This document shows positions 35,501 to 50,600 of a stretch of 64,000 nucleotides of DNA, one piece after another; the stretch's first letter is position 1; the number at the start of each line of letters is the position of its first letter. The translations under genes were made by a program, and so were the position numbers. Origin of the DNA: Panopea generosa (lineage: Eukaryota; Mollusca; Bivalvia; Adapedonta; Hiatellidae); the NCBI GenBank assembly GCA_029582155.1, contig CM055895.1, positions 60,861,078 through 60,925,077 on the forward strand. Direction: 5' to 3'. The notes beneath the pieces were generated by a model that was not told where the DNA came from, made no database searches, and saw only the letters and a list, made by a program, of their open reading frames with translations.

Positions 35501-38500
35501 TTGGCGGCAAGTTACTCCTAACAGAACCTAGATGTACCTGATATGGAGCTACTGAATGAGACTAGTTTTACCTGTTATAAAGCTTACAGTCAACCCGACA
35601 ATGACGACAATTGCCAGCGCTGTAGCACTGTACTATAGATACGAGATGAGCGGTACCTGTCATATAGCTATTGACGGCAAGTTACTCCTTACAGAACCTA
35701 GATGTACCTGGTATGGAGCCACAGAATGAAACTAGTTTTACCAGTTATAAAGCTTACTATCAACCCGACGATGACGACAATAGCCAGCGCTGTAGCACTG
35801 TACTATAGATACGAGATGAGCGGTACCAGTAATATAGCTATTGACGGCAAGTTACTCCTTACAGAACCTAGATGTACCTGGTATGGAGCTACTGAATGAG
35901 ACTAGTTTTACCTGTTATAAAGCTTACTGTCAACCCGACGATGACGACAATGGCCTGCGCTGTACCGCTGTACTATAGATACGAGATGAGCGGTACCAGT
36001 AATATAGCTATTGACGGCAAGTTACTCCTAACAGAACCTAGATGAACCTGGTATGGAGCCACAGAATGAAACTAGTTTTACCAGTTATAAAGCTTACTAT
36101 CAACCCGACGATGACGACAATAGCCAGCGCTGTAGCACTGTACTATAGATACGAGATGAGCGGTACCAGTAATATAGCTATTGACGGCAAGTTACTCCTT
36201 ACAGAACCTAGATGTACCTGGTATGGAGCTACTGAATGAGACTAGTTTTACCTGTTATAAAGCTTACTGTCAACCCGACAATGACGACAATTGCCAGCGC
36301 TGTAGCACTGTACCATAGATACGAGATGAGCGGTACCTGTCATATAGCTATTGACGGCAAGTTACTCCTTACAGAACCTAGATGTACCTGGTATGGAGCC
36401 ACAGAATGAAACTAGTTTTACCAGTTATAAAGCTTACTATCAACCCGACGATGACGACAATAGCCAGCGCTGTAGCACTGTACTATAGATACGAGATGAG
36501 CGGTACCAGTAATATAGCTATTGACGGCAAGTTACTCCTTACAGAACCTAGATGTACCTGGTATGGAGCTACTGAATGAGACTAGTTTTACCTGTTATAA
36601 AGCTTACTGTCAACCCGACGATGACGACAATGGCCTGCGCTGTACCACTGTTCTTTAGATACGAGATGAGCGGTACCAGTAATATAGCTATTGACGGCAT
36701 GTTACTCCTAACAGAACCTAGGTGTACCTGGTATGGGGCTACTGAATGAGATTATTTTACCAGTTATAAAGCTTACTGTTAACCCGACGATGACGACAAT
36801 GGCTAGCGCTGTACCACTGTACTATAGATACGAGACGAGCGGAACCAGTAATATAACTATTGACGGCAAGTTACTCCTAACAGAACCTAGATGTACCTGG
36901 TATGGGGCTACTGAATGAGGCTAGTTTTACCTGTTATAAAGCTTACTGTCAACCCGACGATGACGACAATAGCCAGCGCTGTAGCACTGTACCATAGATA
37001 CGAGAGTGTGTACAGTTTGTCTATACCTTCTGGCGGACTGTAAATATAAATGAACGAATGATTATCGTATATCCATCCAATATCACGTAGTACTCAATAA
37101 ACATGTGCTTAGTGGCCATATACACTATTTGCGGTCCTTTGGTCCGGAGTGGTGCTAGGAGTTGTTATCTTTAACTACTGTGGTAGTTTGTTCGAGTCTA
37201 GCTCTTTCAAGAAAATTTGTTTGTTACTAGCGGAAGGACGGTGATTCTTATCAGATTCATTTTGAGGTATTCCTCGATCAAGAAAACTAGATGTCATATA
37301 CGTGTTGAAAAACGGAGTTTAATAATTAATAAATTAATAAACTGGATATCCCGACAGCATATTTTCCATTACGCACTATCCCTTAAAATAATGTAAAGCA
37401 AGCGCATATTCCTATTTATATATAATAACAGACTTTGTCCTTCACAAATAATGGAAACACGTTTTTGTCCGTTTGACGCTATTTGTCAGTTTTTCGTCAG
37501 TTTTTCGTCAGCTTTTCGTCAGCTTTTTGTCAGCTTTTTGTCAATAGAAAATCAAAATACATTTACTTTTGTCGGCAATAATTCTTCATTGTTCTACGCT
37601 TCTGTGGACAAAAAGCATCATGCGAAGTCTTCATATGTTTCCAAATTTACGTTTCCTATTTTTTCTGCAGACAAAAAGCATCAAGCGCCTGCATACACGT
37701 TAATAAACTTAATACTCCCACTGTTTTTTTAGTAACGATAGCAAAATATAAACTCAGTGTACTATTCACTAGCACCTTTTGGTTGCTGAAGCTGCCAAGA
37801 GTTCAGTCATATTTCTCCATGACGACGAATTGAATACCGATACAGGAGTATTTGTGAGATTCCAGTTACATCCCTCGACACTGATTGGCGCTTTCCACGC
37901 CACCGGCTTCGTGATGTAGGCCCCTGTACCGATCCACAACATCATCAACAGACTCGTTATTGTACCCGCATATGCACCCTGGCAATAACATATGAAATAT
38001 AGCCAATCATACAAAAGTTATATATAATATGAATATAATGTATAAATATTTAGACAAAAACAAACAGATCAGCAACAATCAATATATTTTATAGATTTGA
38101 CAACATGTCCATTCCAACTTAATACCGGTAGGGTGATATTTACAATGATTTTGTTTTGTTTACGCGGATACGGGGTCGGTTTCATAAAACTTCTCAAATT
38201 ACTTCTCACGTATCAAAAAACACTAAGATTTCCTGAGAGTGAATTATACATAACCACATATGTTTTTAAAGTATTTTCCATAGCAGGAATGCAGACGCTC
38301 ATAATATAAAGATGCACAATAACTGATACATGTTTGTTGACTAGTGTTGACTCAAAGTGAGCTATTGTAGTCGCCCTGTGTCCATCAGTTCACTTTTTTT
38401 GTGTGCACTTTAGTATCCGTACTTTTGATACCCTTGAAGCATAACAAATAGACTATTTGAATTTGTGTGAACATTAACCCCTGTAGTTTATATTTTGGTC

Positions 38501-41500
38501 ATCACTAATCGTTCGCAGTATTTATATGACAATTGTATATTTTTTTTAAACTGACCAAATAGTGTAGTAAATGTTGGAATTATAGCCTTTGTATCATCTA
38601 AAATGGTGTTATTTGACCTTGTGTGCACTCTAAGACACGCAGTTTTCATTTGATCTTTATCAAACTTACACAGTAGGTATTAAACCATAATAACTTATAA
38701 TAACACGTCTTTAAAATGATCAAAATTGATATTTAATGTTGGTCTAATTGCCCTTGAAATTTTAAAAAAAATGTATTATTTGATCATGCGCATTCTAGCA
38801 CTCACGCAGTAGTTATATATCCAGTATATATATCAACTGACCAACTTTAATTGTCTGAGGAATGGACCTTGCATTATCGAAAAAATGCATTATATGTCTT
38901 GTATCCTCTGGCATAGGTGAACGTTAAGGCCAACATGGTCCTCATGTTTAAATATATACAGCGATACACTTTCCTCATCTACTCTAAAATATATTCGCCT
39001 GGTAAAATACAAAATACACTATTTTAGAATCGTGTCTGTAGTTTTGCTACCCTTTGATTTACACTACTCATCTGCAGCAAGAATTCACAATCTCTATCAT
39101 TTATTAAGAAATATTTCCCATTCATATTACATAATAATTTTTCATTTATATTTAATATACTACCATCACTAAAAAGGGACGCAACTTTTGAACATTTAAT
39201 CAACTGTGCAATAATGGTTACCTGATAATTGGCCCATGGAAATATCATTCCTAGAGTAAACAGTCCCAACATTGGTGCTCCAAGCATACCAAACAGTGAG
39301 AGAGCTGCCTGAAATTAATGTATAGTTTAAACGTTTTGTGTTAAATGCTCTTCTAATAGAAAACAAAAAATGCATCAATATCACAAGCAATAACAATTTA
39401 AATTCTAGATACTTCAAATAAACGGGTTTAAACTGAAATAAACATGTCTTAAAGAAAAGTGTATGTAAACAATTCAAATCAAAATAATTTTCCATATCGA
39501 AAGCAATAAGAACATATTTTCATGCGCATTGTAAGATAAATTAAGGTATGATATGACACAGTTGATAAAATTTTTGAAAATGTTTAAATAAGTTTTAGAT
39601 GTTTTATTTGTTATTTGTACAAACCTGAAGAATGTTTCCAAGTTTAGAAGCAACATAAGTTAACGCCAAACATATAACACCGTAAACAAGTGCTGCAACG
39701 GAAACAAAACATGACATATGTAACGCAAAAATAACAAAATAAAAAGAAAGGGGTGTCACTAAAATGAAGTTAACTGGAAATGAGTTGCTTCCGCTTCATT
39801 TCTGCTTAGACTATTTTAATAGTTAGCGTTCATTTAGTAAAATAGTAAAAATAAAAAAGGTCGCTCCCTTTGGGTTTCTTAACTGTTAAATTTTTACTAA
39901 ATGAACGATAACTGGCTTAGTGTTAAACGCCATTTGACTGTGGGTTTGACGTCATTTGACTGACTCTGGGCGGAGCAACCATGAAAACTGAGATGACTGA
40001 CGTTTTAAAGTTGATGTTTGCTAAGGCCGTTTCTAAGCATAGCTCGCGCGGCTTTGTAGTTTGTACATAACTCGTTCAAATTTAATTAAGGGCAGATTCT
40101 GTGTAATGCTGTTGTCGCGTGCGCAGTGATGACTTTTTAATGATTCAAAAACTTAATAATTAAGTTATTTTAAAGGCTGTTTGAACAAATAAGAGCGACA
40201 CATTTTTGAAAATTGAAGCGACTCCATCGGTTGTCAAATGAGGTCAAAATTTATCAGAATGGACATGCATTCCTTTGTCAAAAATCAAAACAACTTTGTA
40301 AACAGGCCATGTTACAGGCATAAAAAGCGTAAGAACTGTGCCTAAACAATTTATAAATTAACGCAAACTTAAAACGAATTGTTCACAAATGCTGGAAACC
40401 AAAAAGGGAGGATTCTCCACATCTGAAAATTTCCACCCCACACTTTACATACAACTATTTTTTCTCTATTCAACCGATTTCCATGTAGTTTTTTTATACA
40501 TATCAACCATAAATACATTATATTTAGCAAACATGAACAATACAATACATTGATGTAACTTTGCCACCAAATCAACTAAATTTTTCACATTTTTCTTCAC
40601 TTTCGTAATTTTGGGCAGCAGTGTCAATCACACTTGGTGCGGTTCGGTTTTTTCCTCACTATATTCGAGAGATTGCGATTACTTCACTGAATAATAGGTC
40701 GATTCTCATTAGAAAATAAATTTGGGACAAGCCTCTGTGTAAGAACTATAGGAACTGTATTATTCTGTTCCTATCAATACAAAACTGCTTTCAATTATTT
40801 TTTTGGAATGTGGGTTAATAAAATTTTAACACATAAAATTTATATATAATTACAGATTCAATTTTATTGGCGGATGAAGGAAGACCTCAGAATAAATCTG
40901 AGTAGAACCATGGTCCTTCCGTAAGTAACAGGCAAACTTTCTCACAGTTTTTGGACCGAACTGGACTCGAACCCACAGCATCAGCGGTTTTAAGGATTTT
41001 TATTTACTTATTTTTTACATCGATTGTAAAGGAAGTTTTTACAACTTCGAGAAAAGCACGCCCGATGCCTTCCTATGTAGAACAAGTAGTAAGCATATGT
41101 GGATAATGTGTCTTTCTCATGAACACTACACATAGCCGTGGCGGAAGACTGATCTGAATGCTATGCTCTACCACTGAACCACGTAAGTAGTCATTATACG
41201 ACAGAACCTTAGACCACTCGTCTACAGAAGATCCTTCAATGATAGAGAAATTACAAATCCTCTTCAAGAATACATCGTTCCAGCAGTGTTTGAGATTCGG
41301 ATACAGTTTACAATTCAGCCACAAAAAAACACTGCAACGTTCCCGAAAATACTATATGTTTAAGTGGCGTTTGTCGACGGGAAATCGCATTCAATAACTT
41401 AATGCAGATGCCTTTCTTAATACTTCATGAAAATGCACGAAACAAACAAACGCCATCTTAGTATAGAGATCAATCATCGGTGCGGTGCTATCAAGGTTTC

Positions 41501-44500
41501 ATGCAAAACTATTTCGCTCGGGTTGAAATTACTATGGTAGGGAGTGGTGCAATTCACAATCAAACGACGTTGCACCTACTGCAAAAAATCGGGTTGTTTA
41601 AACCACTCCATACTGTTAGATCACGTGTGCTCGTCACCGTGGTTATATCTATTTTGATCCTGGTCGGGTCATACCAAAGACTTGGAAAATGGTACTAGAA
41701 GCTTTCTCGCTTTGCGCTCAGCATGTAGACGATGTCTTGGTCTGGTCGGCCCAGTGTCAGTAAAATGTGACTGGGTGGGTTATCATACCATGTGTCTGCG
41801 ACATGATATTCCAGCGTTGCAGCGCTCAGATTACTGTCTAAAGTAGACACCGTCATCTGTCGCGATATATCTGAAAATTTGTTGTCCTTACACCGTACAA
41901 CAACAACAGCAACAACAACAACATATTTAATGCGTACAATTACAACAATTAAAAGAAAGGGAACTTGATACCGTTAAAAGATACTATGAAGTTGACACTG
42001 TTTACCAAACGTAGAAGTCTCGGAATAGTTCATATTAGATACGTTTCGCTTGACACTTTACGTCTGGTGCATGTAGTACAGGTCTGTCGTATTTACCCAT
42101 TATTTTTGTGATGTTTGTGGCTCTCGATTCGGTCATGTCTGGAAACATGGGCCGTATAATGTCAGTCAGTGCAACAGCCGACAGTGAATTCAGGCCAGAT
42201 GATATTGTGCTGAAACATAAACACATACAATAATCGATAGTCTTAAATTGCTACAACCATGGACGTCAAACCTACATACAATTGGCATTTATTAATTATA
42301 AAATTCTTGTTGTTTAAAAACTTATTTATTTTACACCGATTGTAAAATGAGTTCTTACAACTTAAAGAAATAACGCTGTAAATATTTCTGGGTACAACCA
42401 GTACAACGAATGTGCGGATAAAGAACGCTCCACATTGCTGTGGCGGAGGATCGAACTCACGATTCCCCCGATCCACGGTCCGATGGTCTACCACAGGGCC
42501 ATGTGCTCCAGGTGAACTACTTAAATACATTGCATTGCTGCAAATTTGATAAACTAATTATAAATAATGCCATTTCATTTTTTTCATATGTATTTATTAC
42601 CACTGGTCGCAAATCAGATCCCATCTGGTCTGGTCAGAGGTGATAATCTTTTTATCTTTACTAATAATAGTTATTTTTTAATTACGTATTAAAATAATGC
42701 CTATTTTCTTGCCAACAGATATAGTTATATGTCTTAGTTTGGCAGACTGAGCTCAGTTTTGATATTCGTGTGCCGTCTGTCGGTATTAAATTTGAATCTA
42801 ATCCTTATGCTAACTTTCTCAACCTCCATTATTGAAGAGATACACACTTAAATATTAGTTTATAACTAATTTATTTTAGCTCGATTGCGATGAAAGCTCC
42901 GAGCTGATATGAACCGTTCTCGAGTCAGCTTCCTGGGTAGAACAAGAACTGAGTATTGTTTTATGAGAGGCATCGGGTCGAGCTGGGTAATCGAACCCGC
43001 AACCTCTGGCGTGAAGCGCCAACACGCTGCCCATTACACTATCGCCCCGCCTTCTCTTAAATATTGAAATACAAAAAATGAACATAATAATTATTTCTAT
43101 TTGTTGCGTAATTTGTTTGAATGATTGTGTACGAGTGTATGTTATGTCTGTATGGGTTACATAGGTAAACCAGTTCAAAAATATAATCGTATGATATCTA
43201 TAGATGAGACCTGAATAATGATGAAAACTAAAACACTACAGCAGTCAACCCAATAAACATGTATTCGTAAACCGAGCGTTATCCACAGGCAGGAGTAACG
43301 ACCCACCCCCACCCCACCATCCCAACCACCATCACCCCAGCTTTGTTTGGTGCTGTTGTTTTTTTTTTTAATTTTCTTTTTGCCAAATCTATGTTCAAAC
43401 CATTCAACATATCCACTACTGTAAAAACATACATTTTGTTTGTTTTATTTTATGTAAGTGGATATCAGTTCCAATGGTTTGAATAAAGATTTGATAAAAA
43501 TCATTTTTGGCTAAAAAAAATTACAAAACCCCAACCAATGTCCGTTTCTCCTGTCTGTGGCATAATCCAAACGAATTCGATCAACGTTTGCAAACATAAT
43601 TTGAATTTCTTTCGTCGATTCACGTTCCTCAAATATTTTTACTGTATTATATATTATATAATGATTATTTTCAAATTAAAAACATATTTAGTTGGTCTCA
43701 TGCAAAGTATGTAATCTGTTAACCTCCCATCATGGTTTAAACTCTGGCTTACCTTAAAGTGCCACTAAATATGCATGCAACAAACAGTCCAGGGACGCCG
43801 GGCACGTGACTAAGAAGATCCATCACAAACAAGGGATATAACTGCAATGGCAATGTAAAAAAACTTCATTAAGGGGAAATAACTCGACGAAAATGAATAT
43901 GAAGAAACTTTCTTTATCATTCTCATTATTAACGTCAAAGTATGGTACCTTAGAGAAACATAGTTAGTTTTGAAAATATGAGAACAAAATCCTATACAGT
44001 ACAAATTAATATTTCCTTGCAATGTTTTTCTATCGCTTCGACAAAATCTGAAGAAAGTATATATTTTAGTAAGACCCAGAATAACCCATAGATGGTGCCG
44101 TTATGACCCTTTCCAATCTGAAACTGAAAGTACTTACAAAGTATCACACATGCTAGTGTGATAGCCTAACTTCATGTTAAGTTTTTTGAGCGAACGAGAC
44201 TCGAACCTACGACCTTAACGATGAGAGGTACGTGGTCTTGAGACTGCGCCTTAAACCACTCGGCCACGGAGGACACCGATATGATTATAAAAGTATGAAT
44301 ATTCCAGTTCTAACGTGAGCCGGGCCCGATTAGCTCAGTCGATTACGCGTCTTACTATCAATCCAGAGGTCGTGAGTTCGAATCCCCGCCCGGCAACAGT
44401 CTCCGTGATGACTGATGTACGACATTGTGTCTCATTATCACTCGTCTCTCACCGCTGATTCAAATGGGAACGTTATCAGTTACTTGCACAGATGAGGTGT

Positions 44501-46787
44501 GCTCGAGTACTGGTTAACCTTTCAGGATCCCAAGAAACAGTGGTTAGGTTAACTGATCGTCTGTTAGCCCTCGATTGCATAAACATGACGCTTAATATTC
44601 AATCAATCAATCAATCTTTACACGTGGGCAGAAGATGAAAATAATACACGTGTGTAAATATTTTAAATTGATTATCGCAGGTGTGTCACACTATAATTCG
44701 GAGTATAACCTGGTCTGACGCCATGATAAGGCCAAATTTGATTGGATCACAAGTACTGTAGAAGGCATACATCACTATGCCAACAAGACATGCCAGAAGA
44801 AGTATACAGCAAAGTCCAGGGAAATTTATCCACAACGCTCTGAAAACGATAGAAATAGAAAAAAATATATGTAATTAAATTTTGATAAAACAGTAAAATA
44901 ATCGACCTATACAACATATGCAATGTTTCACAATACATGTTTTTATCATGATAAAATGTTTGCGTAATTAATCGTTGTCTTTACGTCTCACACAAGAATT
45001 TTGTACTGTTCTACATATAGAGACATGCACTTCTGGAACACTGGATGGATACATTGCCAATGGTTCTAAAAGTGCCTTGTTCCCATAGATAGTCCTCTGC
45101 TGGTCCAAGTATGCAGAATAAAAACCTGGGGTTAACAAGGTTGCTTTTTCACAATTTCGATAGTTTGATTGTACCCCTTCACTTTTTACAATTCTGCCCA
45201 TTTGTTGCAGTGTATTACTACGCATCTTCAAACTGTTATAGCATCATCAAACTGTTCCCAATGTCATCCAAACTTTGTATAAAACATGAAAATGTTCCTA
45301 TGTTCCCATATGCACGAAGAAATATGACATTTCATGCATTTGGAATCAAAAATTGCCCAACCGCTTTACTGAGCTCTAATTTCTTGGACATACGAATCTT
45401 ATTACTGTCATGTAAGGGAGGTAATTCTTAAGTGATACATTTAGCGCAATGTGCGTCAATGTTATTTTGTCAACAGATTAAAATAGAAGATACATCAGTT
45501 TTCGATTAATCATGTTTTAAACATATAAATACGAGTAAAATATGTCAGTTAAGTAGTGATTGTAATAACGAATCCGAATCCCGAACTGGCAACAAGTCTG
45601 TCGTTGGTTATTCGAATATCCAACTACCAACTTTACAGAGAACATGTTGTTCGGTTGACTCGTGTTATCAAATATATAGTATCGGGAGAAATGTAACTAA
45701 TGTTGTTATAACGTGTAGTTCAATCCATGTTATATATAAACATGTATTATCATGTGATGTTAATTATCTGCAACATAAGTAATGAATGCGTTTAAACGTT
45801 TATCAAAATACATCAAAGGCTCAGTAAACTTCCGAAACTGTCCTTTAAAGTTTTAATTTAAGACAGTTTTACTCTTTCAGATGATAGATTAAATGTTTAT
45901 TTGCTCACTGGGAAACTTTACATAGGAAAAATAGATATAAAGTAGATATATTAGTATATAATTAAGAACAGGTTCGTCTCTTTCCGAGAATCATCCTATA
46001 TAATGTTAAAACGTCTTAATGAAGATGACCCCCCCCCCCCCCCCCACCTAACCCCGCCCCCACCCCGGTTATGGTGCTTTACTAAATAGTTGTTAGAATT
46101 CATAAAGCAAGTCGTAGGAAATGTCTCCGAAGTTTTTGGTGATATTTTTACTCCGTTAGTTTCATTTCAAAGAAGCCATCTTGGATATTACTAGTGTTTA
46201 CATTGGAGTTATATAGGAACACTATTTCCTAAAATGAGTATATACCAATATTAAAATATTCTGCATTAATAATTTTAACGAAAAGTATGGCAAATCAATG
46301 TTGGAGTTAACGATTTGCAATATATATGAATCTTACATTTGGGCGTCTCTCAGCGAGGCACAGCTCAGAGCTCTTTGGACTTGAGCCTGGTTTGTTCCAT
46401 AAACTGAGCCCCATAAAAATGCACTGCCGACAGTCAGTGTCCAGAAACTGTGACGTACACTGGGATCCACACTAAATCTGAAGAAACAAACATTCATGGT
46501 ATCGCATTTGATATACAGAGAACTTTATTTTAATGTTGTAACCCGATGAATGATCGTATACAGTAACATAAAAAACTTCTACTTAACAAATATACGTGTA
46601 TCATGCGGCAATGGTTTTAACTTATTTCTGCTCCTTAAAATAATGTACTTTACTTAATGACATATGTCTTCAAAACTAAGGGACAAATTACTTCCCTTAA
46701 CAAATCATACCGTAGTTAACTCCTTTAGTTGTTTACGGGGCCCAAGAAAAAGCGGGCTGTCTTTTTAGTTCAATAAAATAAAAGTCA

Positions 46788-46866
<79 letters not shown>

Positions 46867-47373
46867 ACATACTCGGACAAAGGTCATCTTGCACAGATAC
46901 AATTAAAGGTGGTCAGTTGTGATAACTTACTCAGTAAAATGAACTCTTTCATTGTCTTTGGCAATCTGCCACGCATTGGATAATCCTCCCATTTCAATGC
47001 AACCTTGTATCAGGGTTGCCATTAACCCCGTGATCATCATGATCGTCTGGAAGGTGTCTGTCCATAGCACGGCTTTCATACCACCCTGTTATCATGAAAA
47101 AAGCGAAAAATATTACCGAAACTTTGTCGAAACATACACGCAAACAGAGTAAACAAGGCTGCGTTTGGCAGGCAAAATTAGAATATATTTTATTACATCA
47201 GTTTATATCGATATGATAGGAACATTTCCTGGTGAACTTACACTCCTATTTTCAAAACTAGCGGGGCCTCCTTAAATTTCGTAAAAACTATTAATGATTT
47301 CTGGATAGAAACTGTTAATGATTTCTGAATTCGGAAATTTTCGATAATAAGCTATCTAATAAATACAAGTATC

Positions 47374-47428
<55 letters not shown>

Positions 47429-47576
47429 TTAATAATAATAATAGTAATGATATTAATAAAGACCTTTATTAACGAGAGAACTCATTGGAATAAATGCAAT
47501 CTTCCATGAGGCCCTCAACATATTTACAAAGTACAGCATTAATTTAATATATAAACAAAAAAAAAGAAGTAAACAA

Positions 47577-47626
<50 letters not shown>

Positions 47627-50600
47627 CAATTTTGAAAAGAGCTACCCGATTTATTAGAATTGCTAAAAAATTTTACTCCATCATAAATATAAAGCTTTGA
47701 ACTGATTAATAGAAATTTCATCTGTTATATAAGACGGAAAAGAATTCCACAAAAAAGACCCTGAATAAGCAAACGAATTTCAAAACATTTCAGAATTAGG
47801 CTTAGGAGAATACAACTGTAGATTAGAGGATGACCGAAGTGTGCGTGTATGAACATTAGCAGCTGAAGTAAATAAATCTTTGAGATATGCAGGAGCCTGG
47901 TCATTAAATGGCTTATATATAAGTACTTCTATTTGAAATTTAACTCTTTTAGGAAACGTCATCCATTTAAGCTCTGTGAATAATTCAGCAGAAGGAGTAT
48001 CGTATTTTTTATCGACAATAAGTCTAGCAGCTCTCTTTTGAAACCTAACAATTTTATCTACAAGTGAAATATTACAATTTCACAAATTACACAACAGTAA
48101 TCTAAATGTGGTAAAATGTAAGCATTAAAACACAACGTACGCATTGGTACAGCAAGAACTAATTTGATGCGAGATAGAAGATAAAGTAATGAATTACATT
48201 TCTTTATAACATTGTCGACTGGGTATGCCAATACAGCTTATTATCAATCATAATTCCAAGTATTTTTTCATGTATACTTATATCAATAGCTTCATCTTTG
48301 TAATGAATAAGGTGAGAGTCATTACATATGCGGTTAACTTTGCTTTTGGAAGAGTTATACTTTATTGAGATCTGCTGTTAAGCATTTAACAACATTTGGA
48401 AAAGAATTATTTGAAACTGAGAGGTTAGTATCGTCTGCAAACATATCAACGGCAGTTTTTTTTTGCACAGATAATTGCAAATCATTTATGAATATTAAAG
48501 ATAAAAGGGGACCTAAGACGCAGCCCTGGGGTACACCAGCTTTTACTTTGCGGAACTCTGAAGTTATACCAGAAGCTTGAGTATAAGGAGTTCTATTTTC
48601 TAAATATGAGGAAAACCATTTTATCGTATTTTGCTTAACATGTACATGTTCAATTTTTTGAACAAGTACCTCATAGTCAACTTAGTCGAAAGCCTTGGAC
48701 AAATCAAGATATAATGAACCAACAATTTCATTTTTATCTAAAGCTGTAAGCCAGTCATCCAATATTTTTGTGAGAGCCGTTTGACAAGAATGGTGTGCTC
48801 TAAAACCAGATAGACAAAAATAGAACAGTTTATTTTCTTCCATGTATTTTCTAAGATGCATAATAACGTGACATTCTAGAATTAATGATATAATCAGAAG
48901 AATTGATATAGGCCTATAATTTGATTTATCATTTTTCGATCCCTTTTTGTGAATTGGCACAATTTTTTCTCGTTTAAATAATTTAGAAAATGTATAAGTG
49001 TCTAAACAACTATTAAATATCTTTGTTAGTTATAACCGAGGCTGACATTTTAAGAAACTTGGCACTCAGGCCGTCAGATCCTGTAGATTTTGCTATGTCC
49101 ATAAGTTGTAATTGATTTTCAACGAATGAAGGTGATATCGCTGGAACTTATCATAATTAATATTTATCAGATAGGGATTGTCATAGGATGTGATTGTTTG
49201 GTTTTCTCGATGTGACGTTTCATAAACCGTTGAAAAATAATTGTTAAAAACATTTGCTGTTTGAGTGGGACAAGTTATAGGATGTCCATCATCATCATCA
49301 TCATCTAAATAGTCAGTTTGAATTTGTGGTTTTAATCCAGATAAATCATGAAGGCTGTTCCACAATAGTTTTGGATTACGTTTGTTCGTGTTATTAGTTT
49401 CATTGCAATAGTTTTGTTTAGCTTGAAGTTTAAGAGTTTTAACCTTCTGACGCCAATATGTGTGACTATCAGTATCTTTTTCTTGTGAAAACTATTTTGT
49501 TGTTTTATTGAATCCAGAATTTCAATATTTATCCAATTCGTTTGATTTATTTTCTTTACTCGTTTCTTTCTTTTTGGGGCATTTCTATCTAATACGGTTT
49601 GGAACATTTCATTGAATAAGTCAAATGACTCGTCTAGGTTGTCGTATATGTCAATTATTGACCATGGTTGTTCTGAGAGATCATTTATAAACTGTGCTTC
49701 ATTGAATGAGTTCATAGACCTGTAATTTATTGTATATTACATGTAAAAGTATAGAATGTTGTAGAATAATAAATGATAAAAGCAAAATTAGCATATAATT
49801 ATGATTGTAGAGGGCGCAGGGCAACGCCGAAATATTACTTTACACTTCAACTCACCAGCGCAGTATTTACATTTCATGAACCATGTAAAGATATTAACCT
49901 CCAAGTAGTCATGATATTCTGAAACTTCAATCTCTAAGAAATAAATAATGTTTTAAAATAAAACTGGTGTTTTTTAAATACGAGTAAACACATCTTTAAA
50001 AATACATATTGATATTTCATTTTTGGATATTTTTTTTCATACCGATAACATCTGTTGAAAATAAATTATTCATTGCATCTTTTGTCATATGTGCCGAAAA
50101 ATATGAGAAACGCCGACGTTTAACAAGCGTTATGTGTCTTCCTAAATAAAATGTAAGTACTTGAAATAACTGACAACCAAACTTGTTTAAATATGCATAC
50201 GGTTCATAATTTAATTGGTATTATTATAGAGTTTGATTAATAATATGCAACATATTTTAAGCAAAAAGTAGTCCCTGTCGCGTATGATTATTTTGGCGGT
50301 GCAAAGGTTGATCACGACGACATACGCAGAGCTATGGCTGTTGCATAAATCCGGGTTAAAAATAATACACTCTTACTCTTACTTGTGATGTGCACCGTGC
50401 AGATATGTTAATTTCAAAAAATAATTTTAAATTAAATTTTATCAAAATTGCCGTATGGCGGTTCCTTTAAGCGGCAATCAAGTCATTGACTTATAGTGGC
50501 TTTATATTCCTATAACTTATAAAATATTTAGTCGAACAAACCACTGCTGTGTAGATGGTACATAGACTTCCGACGGATAACACAGCTCCCCAAAGTGACA

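Noticed and set aside
35702-36918. Family of near-identical 65-codon plus-strand frames at 340-bp spacing
   Set aside because: They are antisense to the exon-derived 170-bp array. The informative reading is on the minus strand.
44184-44278. Functional tRNA-Leu or tRNA-Ser gene
   Set aside because: A and B boxes are present, but extra bases, poor stems and SINE-like surroundings make a SINE head more likely.
48365-48580. 71-codon plus-strand frame
   Set aside because: Antisense to the reverse transcriptase FADD region of the LINE.
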